Source of the DNA: Actinomycetota bacterium
GTDB taxonomy: Bacteria > Actinomycetota > Actinomycetes > S36-B12 > UBA10799
Assembly (NCBI GenBank): GCA_003452655.1
Contig: DMNR01000431.1
Location: 126-7,337, forward strand
Direction: 5' to 3'
Length of the DNA stretch: 7,212 nucleotides
The position numbers were made by a program, and so were the translations under genes. The notes beneath the pieces are model-generated. The model was not told the origin of the DNA. It made no database searches and saw only the letters and a list, made by a program, of their open reading frames with translations. How positions within the stretch are numbered: the first letter of the stretch is position 1; the number at the start of each line of letters is the position of its first letter. Below, piece after piece: positions 1-5,324 of this stretch.

Positions 1-8
1 CCCCCACA

Positions 9-54
9 GTGTTGGGGTTTCTGGCCCGTCTCTGGGCCTGGAAACCCCAAACAC
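9..54. terminator. Long imperfect hairpin, possible transcript-end structure
   Basis: The arm at 9-21 (GTGTTGGGGTTTC) pairs with 41-54 (GAAACCCCAAACAC), with one bulged base. Inside it, GGCCC at 23-27 pairs with GGGCC at 34-38 around a six-base loop. The combined stem is about 18 bp and GC-rich. There is no T-run on either side, so this is not a textbook rho-independent terminator; it fits the tail-less hairpins often found after actinobacterial genes. It lies about 40 bases beyond the stop of the possible minus-strand micro-gene and could serve that gene, a gene entering from the left, or both. The hairpin is read directly; the terminator role is inferred. Confidence 0.5.
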
Positions 55-95
55 GGCGGGGGTTTGTGCAGGTGCGGTGGGGGAAGGTTCGACGA

Positions 96-209
96 CTAGG
101 CCCAGAAGAGGGGGCCCTGGTCGTCGTGGGGAAGGCGATCGACAAGCGCCGTCGCCAACTCGCTATCGCTCATGTCTGCGTTGGTTGCTGTACGAATCGC
201 GTTCAACAT
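96..209 (-). CDS. Possible small acidic protein, 37 aa, unknown function
   Basis: This minus-strand frame runs from ATG at 209-207 to TAG at 98-96. GGAG at 221-218 lies eight bases before this ATG, which is good Shine-Dalgarno spacing. An in-frame ATG at 215-213 is only two bases from the same GGAG, so the downstream start is preferred. The product is acidic, with six Asp/Glu against two Arg. It has a helix-like stretch NADMSDSELATALVDRLP and ends GPLFWA. There is no signal peptide, membrane segment or cysteine, and I recognise no family. It lies 105 bases downstream of the oxidoreductase gene on the same strand, separated by the half-site array at 259-300, and is followed by the hairpin at 9-54. 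It could be a real micro-gene or chance; the support is the ribosome binding site and the flanking signals. Confidence 0.42.
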   Translation of the reverse strand: MLNAIRTATNADMSDSELATALVDRLPHDDQGPLFWA

Positions 210-217
210 GGTCATCA

Positions 218-221
218 CTCC
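218..221 (-). promoter_or_regulatory. Shine-Dalgarno GGAG for the 37-codon frame
   Basis: Read on the minus strand, GGAG is followed by eight bases and then ATG at 209-207. This spacing selects that ATG over the one at 215-213. Four-base matches occur often by chance, so this alone does not prove translation. Confidence 0.4.
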
Positions 222-258
222 GTTAGATCAAGTTCCTGTGTGGCGGGTCACCCAAGAA

Positions 259-300
259 TTACCCCTCGCCTTCGCGAGGTAAACCCTTACTCGCGGGTAA
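259..300. repeat. Array of four alternating TTAC..CGC half-sites, operator or alternative hairpins
   Basis: Four related arms alternate in orientation: TTACCCCTCGC (259-269), GCGAGGTAA (274-282), TTACTCGC (287-294) and GCGGGTAA (293-300). The last two merge into the 14-bp near-palindrome TTACTCGCGGGTAA, with one mismatched pair. The first two form a perfect six-base stem (264-269 with 274-279) around CTTC, with TTA/TAA able to extend it past a bulge. Arms two and three can also pair around ACCC, so the structures are mutually exclusive. The array lies just past the stop of the minus-strand oxidoreductase and upstream of the 37-codon frame. It may be an operator for a dimeric repressor, an end-of-transcript hairpin, or both. 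There is no strong T-tract. Confidence 0.55.
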
Positions 301-314
301 CTTGAGAAACCTGC

Positions 315-1958
315 TCAGAACCGCACGCTGACGGTCTCTGAGGTCGGACGAACTTGGCATCCCAGCACCCGGTCGCCATCACCGTGAGTCGCTGATTCGG
401 ATTCAACGGCACCCTTGACGAGCTTGCATTCACACGTGGCACACACGCCCTCCAGGCATGAGTACGGCGCATCAAGGCCGGCATCGAGCATTGCGTCCAC
501 CAACGATGCGTCCTGTGGCCAGTCAACCTCGTGGGTCTGCCCATCGAGCTCGACCTTGGCAACCGATGTTCGGGTTAGCACGCCTACACCGTCACCACCG
601 CGGCGATTCGCCGAAGGCGCAGCGGACCGGGGAGCGAACGGATCGCCCTCAAGTGAACGGAACTCCTCGACGTGGACCTTGGCTCCCGGCCATCCGAAGT
701 TGCGGGCCGTGGACGTCACCAGGTCCATGAACGGTGCCGGGCCGCAGACGAATATCTCCGCGTCGCGATGCGAAGCCAGTGCTTCGGTCACGTTGCTGCC
801 CGTCGGAATTCCTGATACTGACGCAAGCCAATGGTGGATAACGAGTTGACCTGGATGCATTCGTGCCAGATCTCTGAGTTCATCCCGGAAGATGATTGAG
901 GCCTCGTCGCGGTTTGCGTAGACCAACGTGACTCGCGCACGCTGGCCCGCAAGCGCAGACTTAATGATCGACATTATGGGGGTGATACCGCTGCCCCCCG
1001 CGAACAGCAGGAGTTCGTCCATCCCATCGCGTGGAGTGAAGGTTCCGCCAGGGCGCAAAGCCTGCAGCTTCGTTCCCACACGAACGTTGTCGCACAGCCA
1101 ATTCGATGCATATCCGGCAGGCGTCCTCTTGACGGTGACGCGCCAATCGGAGTCCGTATCAGGCGAACTTGAAAGCGAGTAGCAGCGTGCGACAGAGCCC
1201 GTTACGTCGCTGGGAATCCGCAGTGTCAGGAATTGCCCGGGGCTGTATCGGAACGCGCCAAGGTGAGAATCCGGCACGCTGAACACGAAGGTCTTGGCAT
1301 CTGCGGTCTCATCGATGACGCGGGTCACGGTGAGCTCTGCGCTTCGCTCGTCGAAACCTGCCTGCGGGCGGATCGCCCTACGGGAAGCGCGACCGACTGC
1401 TCGCTGTGGTGTGACAAACCCACGACGGAGTAGGAGCAACACCAACAGTCCACTGACGAATCCGATCATCGCCAGCGACCAGGTCGCCATCGCGTCGGTC
1501 CCCATGACGATGTAGTGGATGGAGACCAAGGGCCACACGATGTAAGCGAGGCTATGCACGGCCTTCCAGGCCTTGGCTGAGAACCGTGAGCGGAAGATGC
1601 CCGCGAGCGAGACGACGATCAACGACAGAAATGCAATGGTTCCCAGGGCGGTTGCGAAGGTGTTGTTAGGCGCCAACCCGGGAACAAATGCGTCGAGCAG
1701 AGTGAGCTTTGCGTAAGGGTCGGGTATTAGCGACAGAATGTGGCCGACGACGAAGACCAGCGTGAACGTCGCGGCGGCACGGTGGAGGGTAGTCATCGAC
1801 CGCATCGAAACTCTCGAGCCGAAGAGGCGGGTCGACATCGTCAGACCGATGATCACGACCGCGGAGCTTGCGACCCAGGCACAGATGCCGAGGGTGCGAG
1901 CTGTGAGCCACAGCCATGGAACATCTGCTGCGGCTATCTGCGAAAGTGCCTGATTCAT
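315..1958 (-). CDS. Membrane bis-heme ferric-reductase/NOX-like domain fused to FAD-NAD(P)H reductase and [2Fe-2S] ferredoxin
   Basis: This 547-residue protein has three modules. Residues 16-177 hold about five membrane helices (near 18-41, 59-78, 103-121, 133-152 and 158-177). Heme-ligand histidines are H59/H73 in helix 2 and H135/H148 in helix 4, with the same spacing as NADPH oxidases (His-x13-His and His-x12-His). Basic loops place the N-terminus outside and the C-terminus in the cytoplasm. Residues about 205-435 form a ferredoxin-reductase domain: FAD motif RCYSLSSSP (258-266), nucleotide motif GGSGITP (321-327), CGP (405-407) and EEF (431-433). After a Pro/Ser/Gly linker, residues about 464-547 form a plant-type ferredoxin with C501, C506, C509 and C534. 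NAD(P)H electrons should pass via FAD to the cluster and/or hemes. The acceptor could be ferric iron, oxygen, quinone or an oxygenase. The reductase-ferredoxin half resembles KshB/PaaK-type reductases. ATG 1958 is supported by GAGGAG five bases upstream. Confidence 0.93.
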   Translation of the reverse strand: MNQALSQIAAADVPWLWLTARTLGICAWVASSAVVIIGLTMSTRLFGSRVSMRSMTTLHRAAATFTLVFVVGHILSLIPDPYAKLTLLDAFVPGLAPNNTFATALGTIAFLSLIVVSLAGIFRSRFSAKAWKAVHSLAYIVWPLVSIHYIVMGTDAMATWSLAMIGFVSGLLVLLLLRRGFVTPQRAVGRASRRAIRPQAGFDERSAELTVTRVIDETADAKTFVFSVPDSHLGAFRYSPGQFLTLRIPSDVTGSVARCYSLSSSPDTDSDWRVTVKRTPAGYASNWLCDNVRVGTKLQALRPGGTFTPRDGMDELLLFAGGSGITPIMSIIKSALAGQRARVTLVYANRDEASIIFRDELRDLARMHPGQLVIHHWLASVSGIPTGSNVTEALASHRDAEIFVCGPAPFMDLVTSTARNFGWPGAKVHVEEFRSLEGDPFAPRSAAPSANRRGGDGVGVLTRTSVAKVELDGQTHEVDWPQDASLVDAMLDAGLDAPYSCLEGVCATCECKLVKGAVESESATHGDGDRVLGCQVRPTSETVSVRF

Positions 1959-1963
1959 TCGTG

Positions 1964-1978
1964 CTCCTCACTCGCGAG
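1964..1978 (-). promoter_or_regulatory. Ribosome binding site and adjacent CTCGCGAG palindrome of the oxidoreductase gene
   Basis: On the minus strand GAGGAG (1969-1964) stands five bases before ATG 1958 and fixes the start. Immediately upstream is the perfect eight-base palindrome CTCGCGAG (1971-1978). It shares the ACTCGCG core of the 14-bp near-palindrome at 287-300 beyond the other end of the same gene. A regulator bound here would overlap the leader of the mRNA. The operator role is inferred, and an eight-base GC-rich palindrome may be chance. Confidence 0.5.
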
Positions 1979-2043
1979 AACCGCTCACCGGCGGCTTCTG
2001 CATCCACTGTCGGTGCGCGCGAGCCAGAACAAAAGCCCTCAAT

Positions 2044-2080
2044 GGTTAAGTGAAGTGAAAGTGACGCCTTCACGGTTAAG
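2044..2080. repeat. Direct repeat GGTTAAG x2, 30 bp apart, enclosing an inverted repeat
   Basis: GGTTAAG occurs at 2044-2050 and again at 2074-2080, exactly 30 bp apart, close to three helical turns. Between them GTGAAG (2050-2055) is inverted as CTTCAC (2068-2073), and GTGA recurs three times at 2050-2064. The element sits in the 251-bp region between two divergently transcribed genes, the natural place for promoters and operators of both. I could not assign a convincing -10/-35 pair on either strand here. Confidence 0.45.
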
Positions 2081-2090
2081 AGATGGCAAA

Positions 2091-2127
2091 GGCGGTCCGA
2101 CCTCATCACCCATTGGAGTGAACCGCC
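2091..2127 (+). promoter_or_regulatory. Inverted repeat GGCGGT...ACCGCC in the leader region of the DUF2157-like gene
   Basis: GGCGGT at 2091-2096 pairs with ACCGCC at 2122-2127, and TCAC (2106-2109) pairs with GTGA (2118-2121) directly inside the right arm. It lies 82 bases before the ATG at 2210, so it would be part of a 5' leader if transcription starts upstream. Nothing matches a riboswitch class I know. Apart from the repeats described, I see no gene in 1959-2209. Confidence 0.3.
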
Positions 2128-2209
2128 CGCAATCACAGGCCACTTGATGTCGCAGCCACAGGGACCATCGACCCATCCTCTGGCAGGGATAAAGCGGGAG
2201 AATTGACCT

Positions 2210-3259
2210 ATGAGGGCGTCACAACGCAATCAGGTTTCAGCGGCAGTTGACCGATGGTTGGCCGGCGGCTTAATCACCTCCGAACAAGCCCAACAACTGC
2301 GGGCGGACATTGAATCGCGGCCTACGTCACGGCCGTCTCAACTACCTGCCACGGGGAAGAAAGCCGCAGGTACGCAGCAACACTTCCCGGTCATCATCAT
2401 TGAGGCACTCGGATACCTCGGCGGCGCGATCGTTGTCGTCGCGCTTGGGCTCCTCGTCAGCTACTTCTGGTCCGATCTCTCGACCGGAGGGCAACTGGTG
2501 CTCATCGCGGCTGTCTTCCTGATTCTGATAGGTGCCGGAGTGGCAGTTCCTCAACAACTCGGAGCACCTGCGATCCGATTGCGTTCAGTCCTGTGGGTGG
2601 CTGCAACGATCGCCTGGGCGTTCCTCATCGGCTTCACCGTTGACAACTACGCGGGGCTTCACGATGAACGGATGGCCGCTGTCGCCGCCTGGAGTTCTGT
2701 CGCGCTTGGGCTCCTACTTTGGTTCCTACATCGCGAACCACTACAACAGATCGCCGTCTTTGTTCCGCTACTCATCGGCGTTGGCGTCGGCACCTACCTC
2801 GCCCAAGGCGGCGATCCTGAATCCGACAATTCCATCTGGCAGGGCGCGGCCGTTTGGATTGTGAGCTTGGTGTGGTTCGGGCTTGGATGGTTCGATCGGA
2901 TTCGGCCCGCGATGCTTGCCACGGCGCTCGGGGCGATCGGAGCGTTGTTCGGGGCAATGATGTGCGTTGAGAACCCGGCATTGGCCGTCGTTGGTGTCAC
3001 CATGCTGGCCGCGCTTGTTGCCGCTGCGGTCGCTCGAAATGATTTCGTCCTGCTCGCAGTTGCCGCATTCGGATCGATAGAACTGCTTCCGAGCACGATC
3101 ATGCAGTACTTCCCTGGAATCCTGGCCGCGGCGCTGGTTCTATTGCTCGTTGGACTGCTACTGATCGTCGCGGCGCTGTACATCGCACGCCGCAGAAACC
3201 GGTTCGCGACCAGTCAGATCGACCTGCGAAGTAATCAGCCGGTTGGTACTACCCGCTAG
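2210..3259 (+). CDS. DUF2157-like multi-spanning membrane protein
   Basis: This 349-residue protein has a soluble N-terminal segment of about 58 residues followed by roughly nine or ten hydrophobic helices (near 62-86, 94-113, 125-143, 155-173, 180-198, 211-228, 233-251, 257-275, 278-294 and 302-326), and a short basic tail starting ARRRNR. The N-terminal WLAGGLITSEQAQQL followed by a Pro/Ser linker is the layout of DUF2157-type predicted membrane proteins, in which a short helical motif precedes a long membrane block. Biochemical function is unknown for this type, and I see no catalytic motif, channel signature or conserved charged cluster inside the helices. GGGAG (2196-2200) nine bases before the ATG supports the start. 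It is divergent from the oxidoreductase gene and convergent with the DUF1232-like gene, whose stop overlaps its own. The family call is from motif layout only. Confidence 0.75.
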   Translation: MRASQRNQVSAAVDRWLAGGLITSEQAQQLRADIESRPTSRPSQLPATGKKAAGTQQHFPVIIIEALGYLGGAIVVVALGLLVSYFWSDLSTGGQLVLIAAVFLILIGAGVAVPQQLGAPAIRLRSVLWVAATIAWAFLIGFTVDNYAGLHDERMAAVAAWSSVALGLLLWFLHREPLQQIAVFVPLLIGVGVGTYLAQGGDPESDNSIWQGAAVWIVSLVWFGLGWFDRIRPAMLATALGAIGALFGAMMCVENPALAVVGVTMLAALVAAAVARNDFVLLAVAAFGSIELLPSTIMQYFPGILAAALVLLLVGLLLIVAALYIARRRNRFATSQIDLRSNQPVGTTR

Positions 3260-3489
3260 ATAACCCGGCCCGTTTCCGGATCCACCCGGACGTAGGTGCC
3301 TTGGTTCCCAGCTGCTGTCGCCTTTGATCGAGCACCGGCGAGGATCGCAATGATCACGGCAAATGCCGCAGCATCATCAACCAAGCCGAACGGCCCCGTA
3401 AGGATCTCGGGAATCATGTCAACTGGCGAGACGATATACAGCGCGGCCATCGCCAATGTGAGCCACTGAAACTTCGTCAAGTACTTCAT
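3256..3489 (-). CDS. Small DUF1232 (YkvA-like) membrane protein
   Basis: From ATG at 3489-3487 this gives 77 residues. A hydrophobic segment (about 8-21) runs into SPVDMIPEIL (21-30) and then GLVDDAAA (35-42), the SPxDxIP...G..DD pattern of DUF1232/YkvA proteins. A second hydrophobic stretch at 41-53 gives a small hairpin-like membrane protein with a polar tail. The family is widespread, and its function is not established. The start is uncertain: ATG 3489 begins the conserved region but has no clear Shine-Dalgarno, while in-frame ATG 3555 has AGGGG nine bases upstream and would add 22 polar residues. I prefer 3489 because the extra residues do not look like family sequence. The stop TAG shares CTAG with the stop of the convergent gene. 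It is transcribed divergently from the ABC pair. Confidence 0.8.
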   Translation of the reverse strand: MKYLTKFQWLTLAMAALYIVSPVDMIPEILTGPFGLVDDAAAFAVIIAILAGARSKATAAGNQGTYVRVDPETGRVI

Positions 3490-3569
3490 GAATGAACTGT
3501 TACACGGAATGTGCCGAAATGTCACGGGGCTTTCGGACGGATTCGTTTCGCACATGACAGGCTGCCCCT
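3490..3569. promoter_or_regulatory. Divergent control region with CCGAAA-N11-TTTCGG inverted repeat
   Basis: These 80 bases separate the DUF1232-like start from the GTG of the first ABC gene and should hold promoters for both directions. A perfect six-base inverted repeat, CCGAAA (3514-3519) and TTTCGG (3531-3536) with an 11-base spacer, could be an operator for a dimeric repressor. A second short stem, ACAGG (3557-3561) with CCTGT (3567-3571), covers the weak AGG Shine-Dalgarno and the first bases of the GTG start at 3570. I found no convincing -10/-35 pair. Roles are inferred. Confidence 0.4.
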
Positions 3570-5324
3570 GTGATTCAGCTGCTCCGCCGGTTCTTACGGC
3601 CCTACGGCCGGGCATTGATCGTCATCGTGCTGTTGCTGTTCCTGCAAGCTGTTGGCAACCTCTACCTGCCCACGTTGAACGCCGACATCATCAATAACGG
3701 TGTCGTCACCGGAAACATTCGCAACATCATCGTGACCGGGGCGATCATGCTCGCTGTCACATTGCTGCTAGGGATCTGTTCGATCATTGCCGTCTACTAC
3801 AGCGCCCGAACGGCTATGCGATTTGGTCGAGACGTGCGCGCCTCGATGTTCAAGAAGGTCCAGTCGTTCTCCCTACATGAGGTGAACGAATTCGGAACGC
3901 CCTCGTTGATCACACGCAACACCAACGATGTCCAGCAGGTCCAGATGCTCGTGCTGATGGGCCTGACGATGATGGTGCTCGCACCCTTGACTGCCATCGG
4001 CGGCATCTTCCTCGCAGTCCGACTCAACCTGCAGTTGTCCGCATTGTTGTTGATCATCATTCCGCTCATGGCAGTCGTCATCGGTTCCCTGATGGTCAAG
4101 GCCGTGCCGCTGTTTCGCTCCATGCAGCTCAAGATCGACCGCATCAACGAAGTTCTCCGCGAGAACCTCGCCGGTATTCGAGTGATCCGCGCCTTCGTGC
4201 GCACTGCACATGAAGAGGCCCGCTTTGAGGTTGCCAACGACGACCTCACCGACACGTCATTGCGCGTTGCCCGGTTGTTCGCCCTGATGCTTCCCGCACT
4301 CATGTTGATCATGAATGCCTCTAGTGTCGCGATCGTCTGGTTCGGTGGCCACCTCATCAACAACGGCGATATGCAGATCGGCGACCTGACGGCCTTCCTG
4401 CAGTACATCGTGCAGATCCTGTTCGCTGTGATGATGGCTGTGATGATGTTCGTCATGGTGCCGCGGGCCGCAGCATCCGCTGAGCGAATCCAGCAGATCC
4501 TCGGGACGAACCCATCGATTGCCGACACTGCTTCGGCCGATCTCGATACTGACGGGGAGACGGCGCGGAAGTCCCCCCGACCGGGCCGGATCGAATTTCG
4601 CGATGTCGAATTCCGGTATCCGGGAGCGCAAGATCCGGTCTTGGAACGCATCTCATTCACACTGGAACCAGGCCAAACGACGGCGATCGTTGGCGGAACT
4701 GGATCTGGCAAGACAACCCTAGTCAACCTGATTCCCCGCCTCTACGACGTCAGCGATGGATCGATCCTGCTCGACGGCATCGATCTGCGGGATCAACGGC
4801 AGGCACAGGTGTGGCAGGAAATGGCTCTCGTGCCGCAGAAGTCGTTCCTCTTCAGCGGCACCGTTCGCAGCAACATCCTTTTCGGCGATGCCAACGCCAG
4901 CGATGAACAGATTTGGGACGCCCTTCGCGTCGCGCAGGCCGAGCCGTTCGTGACCAAGCTGGCTGAGCAACTGGACTCCACTGTCGATCAAGGTGGCGCA
5001 AATCTATCCGGCGGACAGCGGCAACGACTGTCGATTGCCCGAGCCCTCGTGCGACGAGCGCCGATCCTGATCCTCGACGACAGCTTCTCCGCACTCGACT
5101 ACGCAACGGATGCACGGCTGCGATCCGCATTGGCGCGCGAATCACGCAATCGCACCGTGGTGATCGTGGCGCAGCGTGTCAGTTCAATCCTTGACGCGGA
5201 CAAAATCATCGTCCTGGACGAGGGCCTGATCGTTGGCATCGGAACCCACGCGGAACTGATGGATACCTGCCCGACGTACCAGGAAATTGTGAACTCGCAA
5301 CTCTCCGCGGACGGTGTCGCGTGA
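3570..5324 (+). CDS. ABC exporter half-transporter, subunit with degenerate ATP-site residues
   Basis: This 584-residue protein fuses an ABC exporter membrane domain (about 14-300, six helices near 14-38, 55-78, 128-150, 156-176, 236-260 and 275-297) to a nucleotide-binding domain (about 340-580). Motifs: A-loop Y350, Walker A GGTGSGKT (375-382), Q-loop Q423, canonical signature LSGGQ (479-483), Walker B ending D503 and D-loop SALD (507-510). Two residues deviate: D504 stands where the catalytic Glu belongs, and Q535 replaces the switch His (VAQRVSS). This is the hallmark of the degenerate-site subunit of heterodimeric exporters such as TM287/288, LmrCD and BmrCD. The GTG start at 3570 gives the usual short LLRRFLRPYGR lead-in; its AGG Shine-Dalgarno is weak. 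The substrate cannot be read from sequence; multidrug or lipid export is typical of the group. Its TGA overlaps the next start. Confidence 0.93.
   Translation: MIQLLRRFLRPYGRALIVIVLLLFLQAVGNLYLPTLNADIINNGVVTGNIRNIIVTGAIMLAVTLLLGICSIIAVYYSARTAMRFGRDVRASMFKKVQSFSLHEVNEFGTPSLITRNTNDVQQVQMLVLMGLTMMVLAPLTAIGGIFLAVRLNLQLSALLLIIIPLMAVVIGSLMVKAVPLFRSMQLKIDRINEVLRENLAGIRVIRAFVRTAHEEARFEVANDDLTDTSLRVARLFALMLPALMLIMNASSVAIVWFGGHLINNGDMQIGDLTAFLQYIVQILFAVMMAVMMFVMVPRAAASAERIQQILGTNPSIADTASADLDTDGETARKSPRPGRIEFRDVEFRYPGAQDPVLERISFTLEPGQTTAIVGGTGSGKTTLVNLIPRLYDVSDGSILLDGIDLRDQRQAQVWQEMALVPQKSFLFSGTVRSNILFGDANASDEQIWDALRVAQAEPFVTKLAEQLDSTVDQGGANLSGGQRQRLSIARALVRRAPILILDDSFSALDYATDARLRSALARESRNRTVVIVAQRVSSILDADKIIVLDEGLIVGIGTHAELMDTCPTYQEIVNSQLSADGVA

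Noticed and set aside
9..305. Plus-strand 98-residue frame at the left edge
   Set aside because: It starts at GTG inside the hairpin, has no ribosome binding site, and its Arg/Cys-rich translation resembles no protein. It runs antisense to the better supported 37-codon frame.
1666..2229. Minus-strand 187-residue frame crossing the divergent intergenic region
   Set aside because: It overlaps the oxidoreductase N-terminus out of frame and would extend over the start of the DUF2157-like gene. It has no motif and no ribosome binding site of note.
3275..3290. TCCGG/CCGGA stem as a terminator for the DUF2157-like gene
   Set aside because: It has only five base pairs, no T-tract, and lies inside the C-terminal codons of the DUF1232-like gene.
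3490..3555. N-terminal extension of the DUF1232-like protein from ATG 3555
   Set aside because: An AGGGG upstream makes it possible, but the added 22 residues are polar and do not resemble the family. It is kept as an alternative start only.
3797..4726. Minus-strand 309-residue frame antisense to the first ABC gene
   Set aside because: The opposite strand encodes all canonical ABC motifs. This Arg/Ser/Ile-rich frame is the usual GC-driven shadow.
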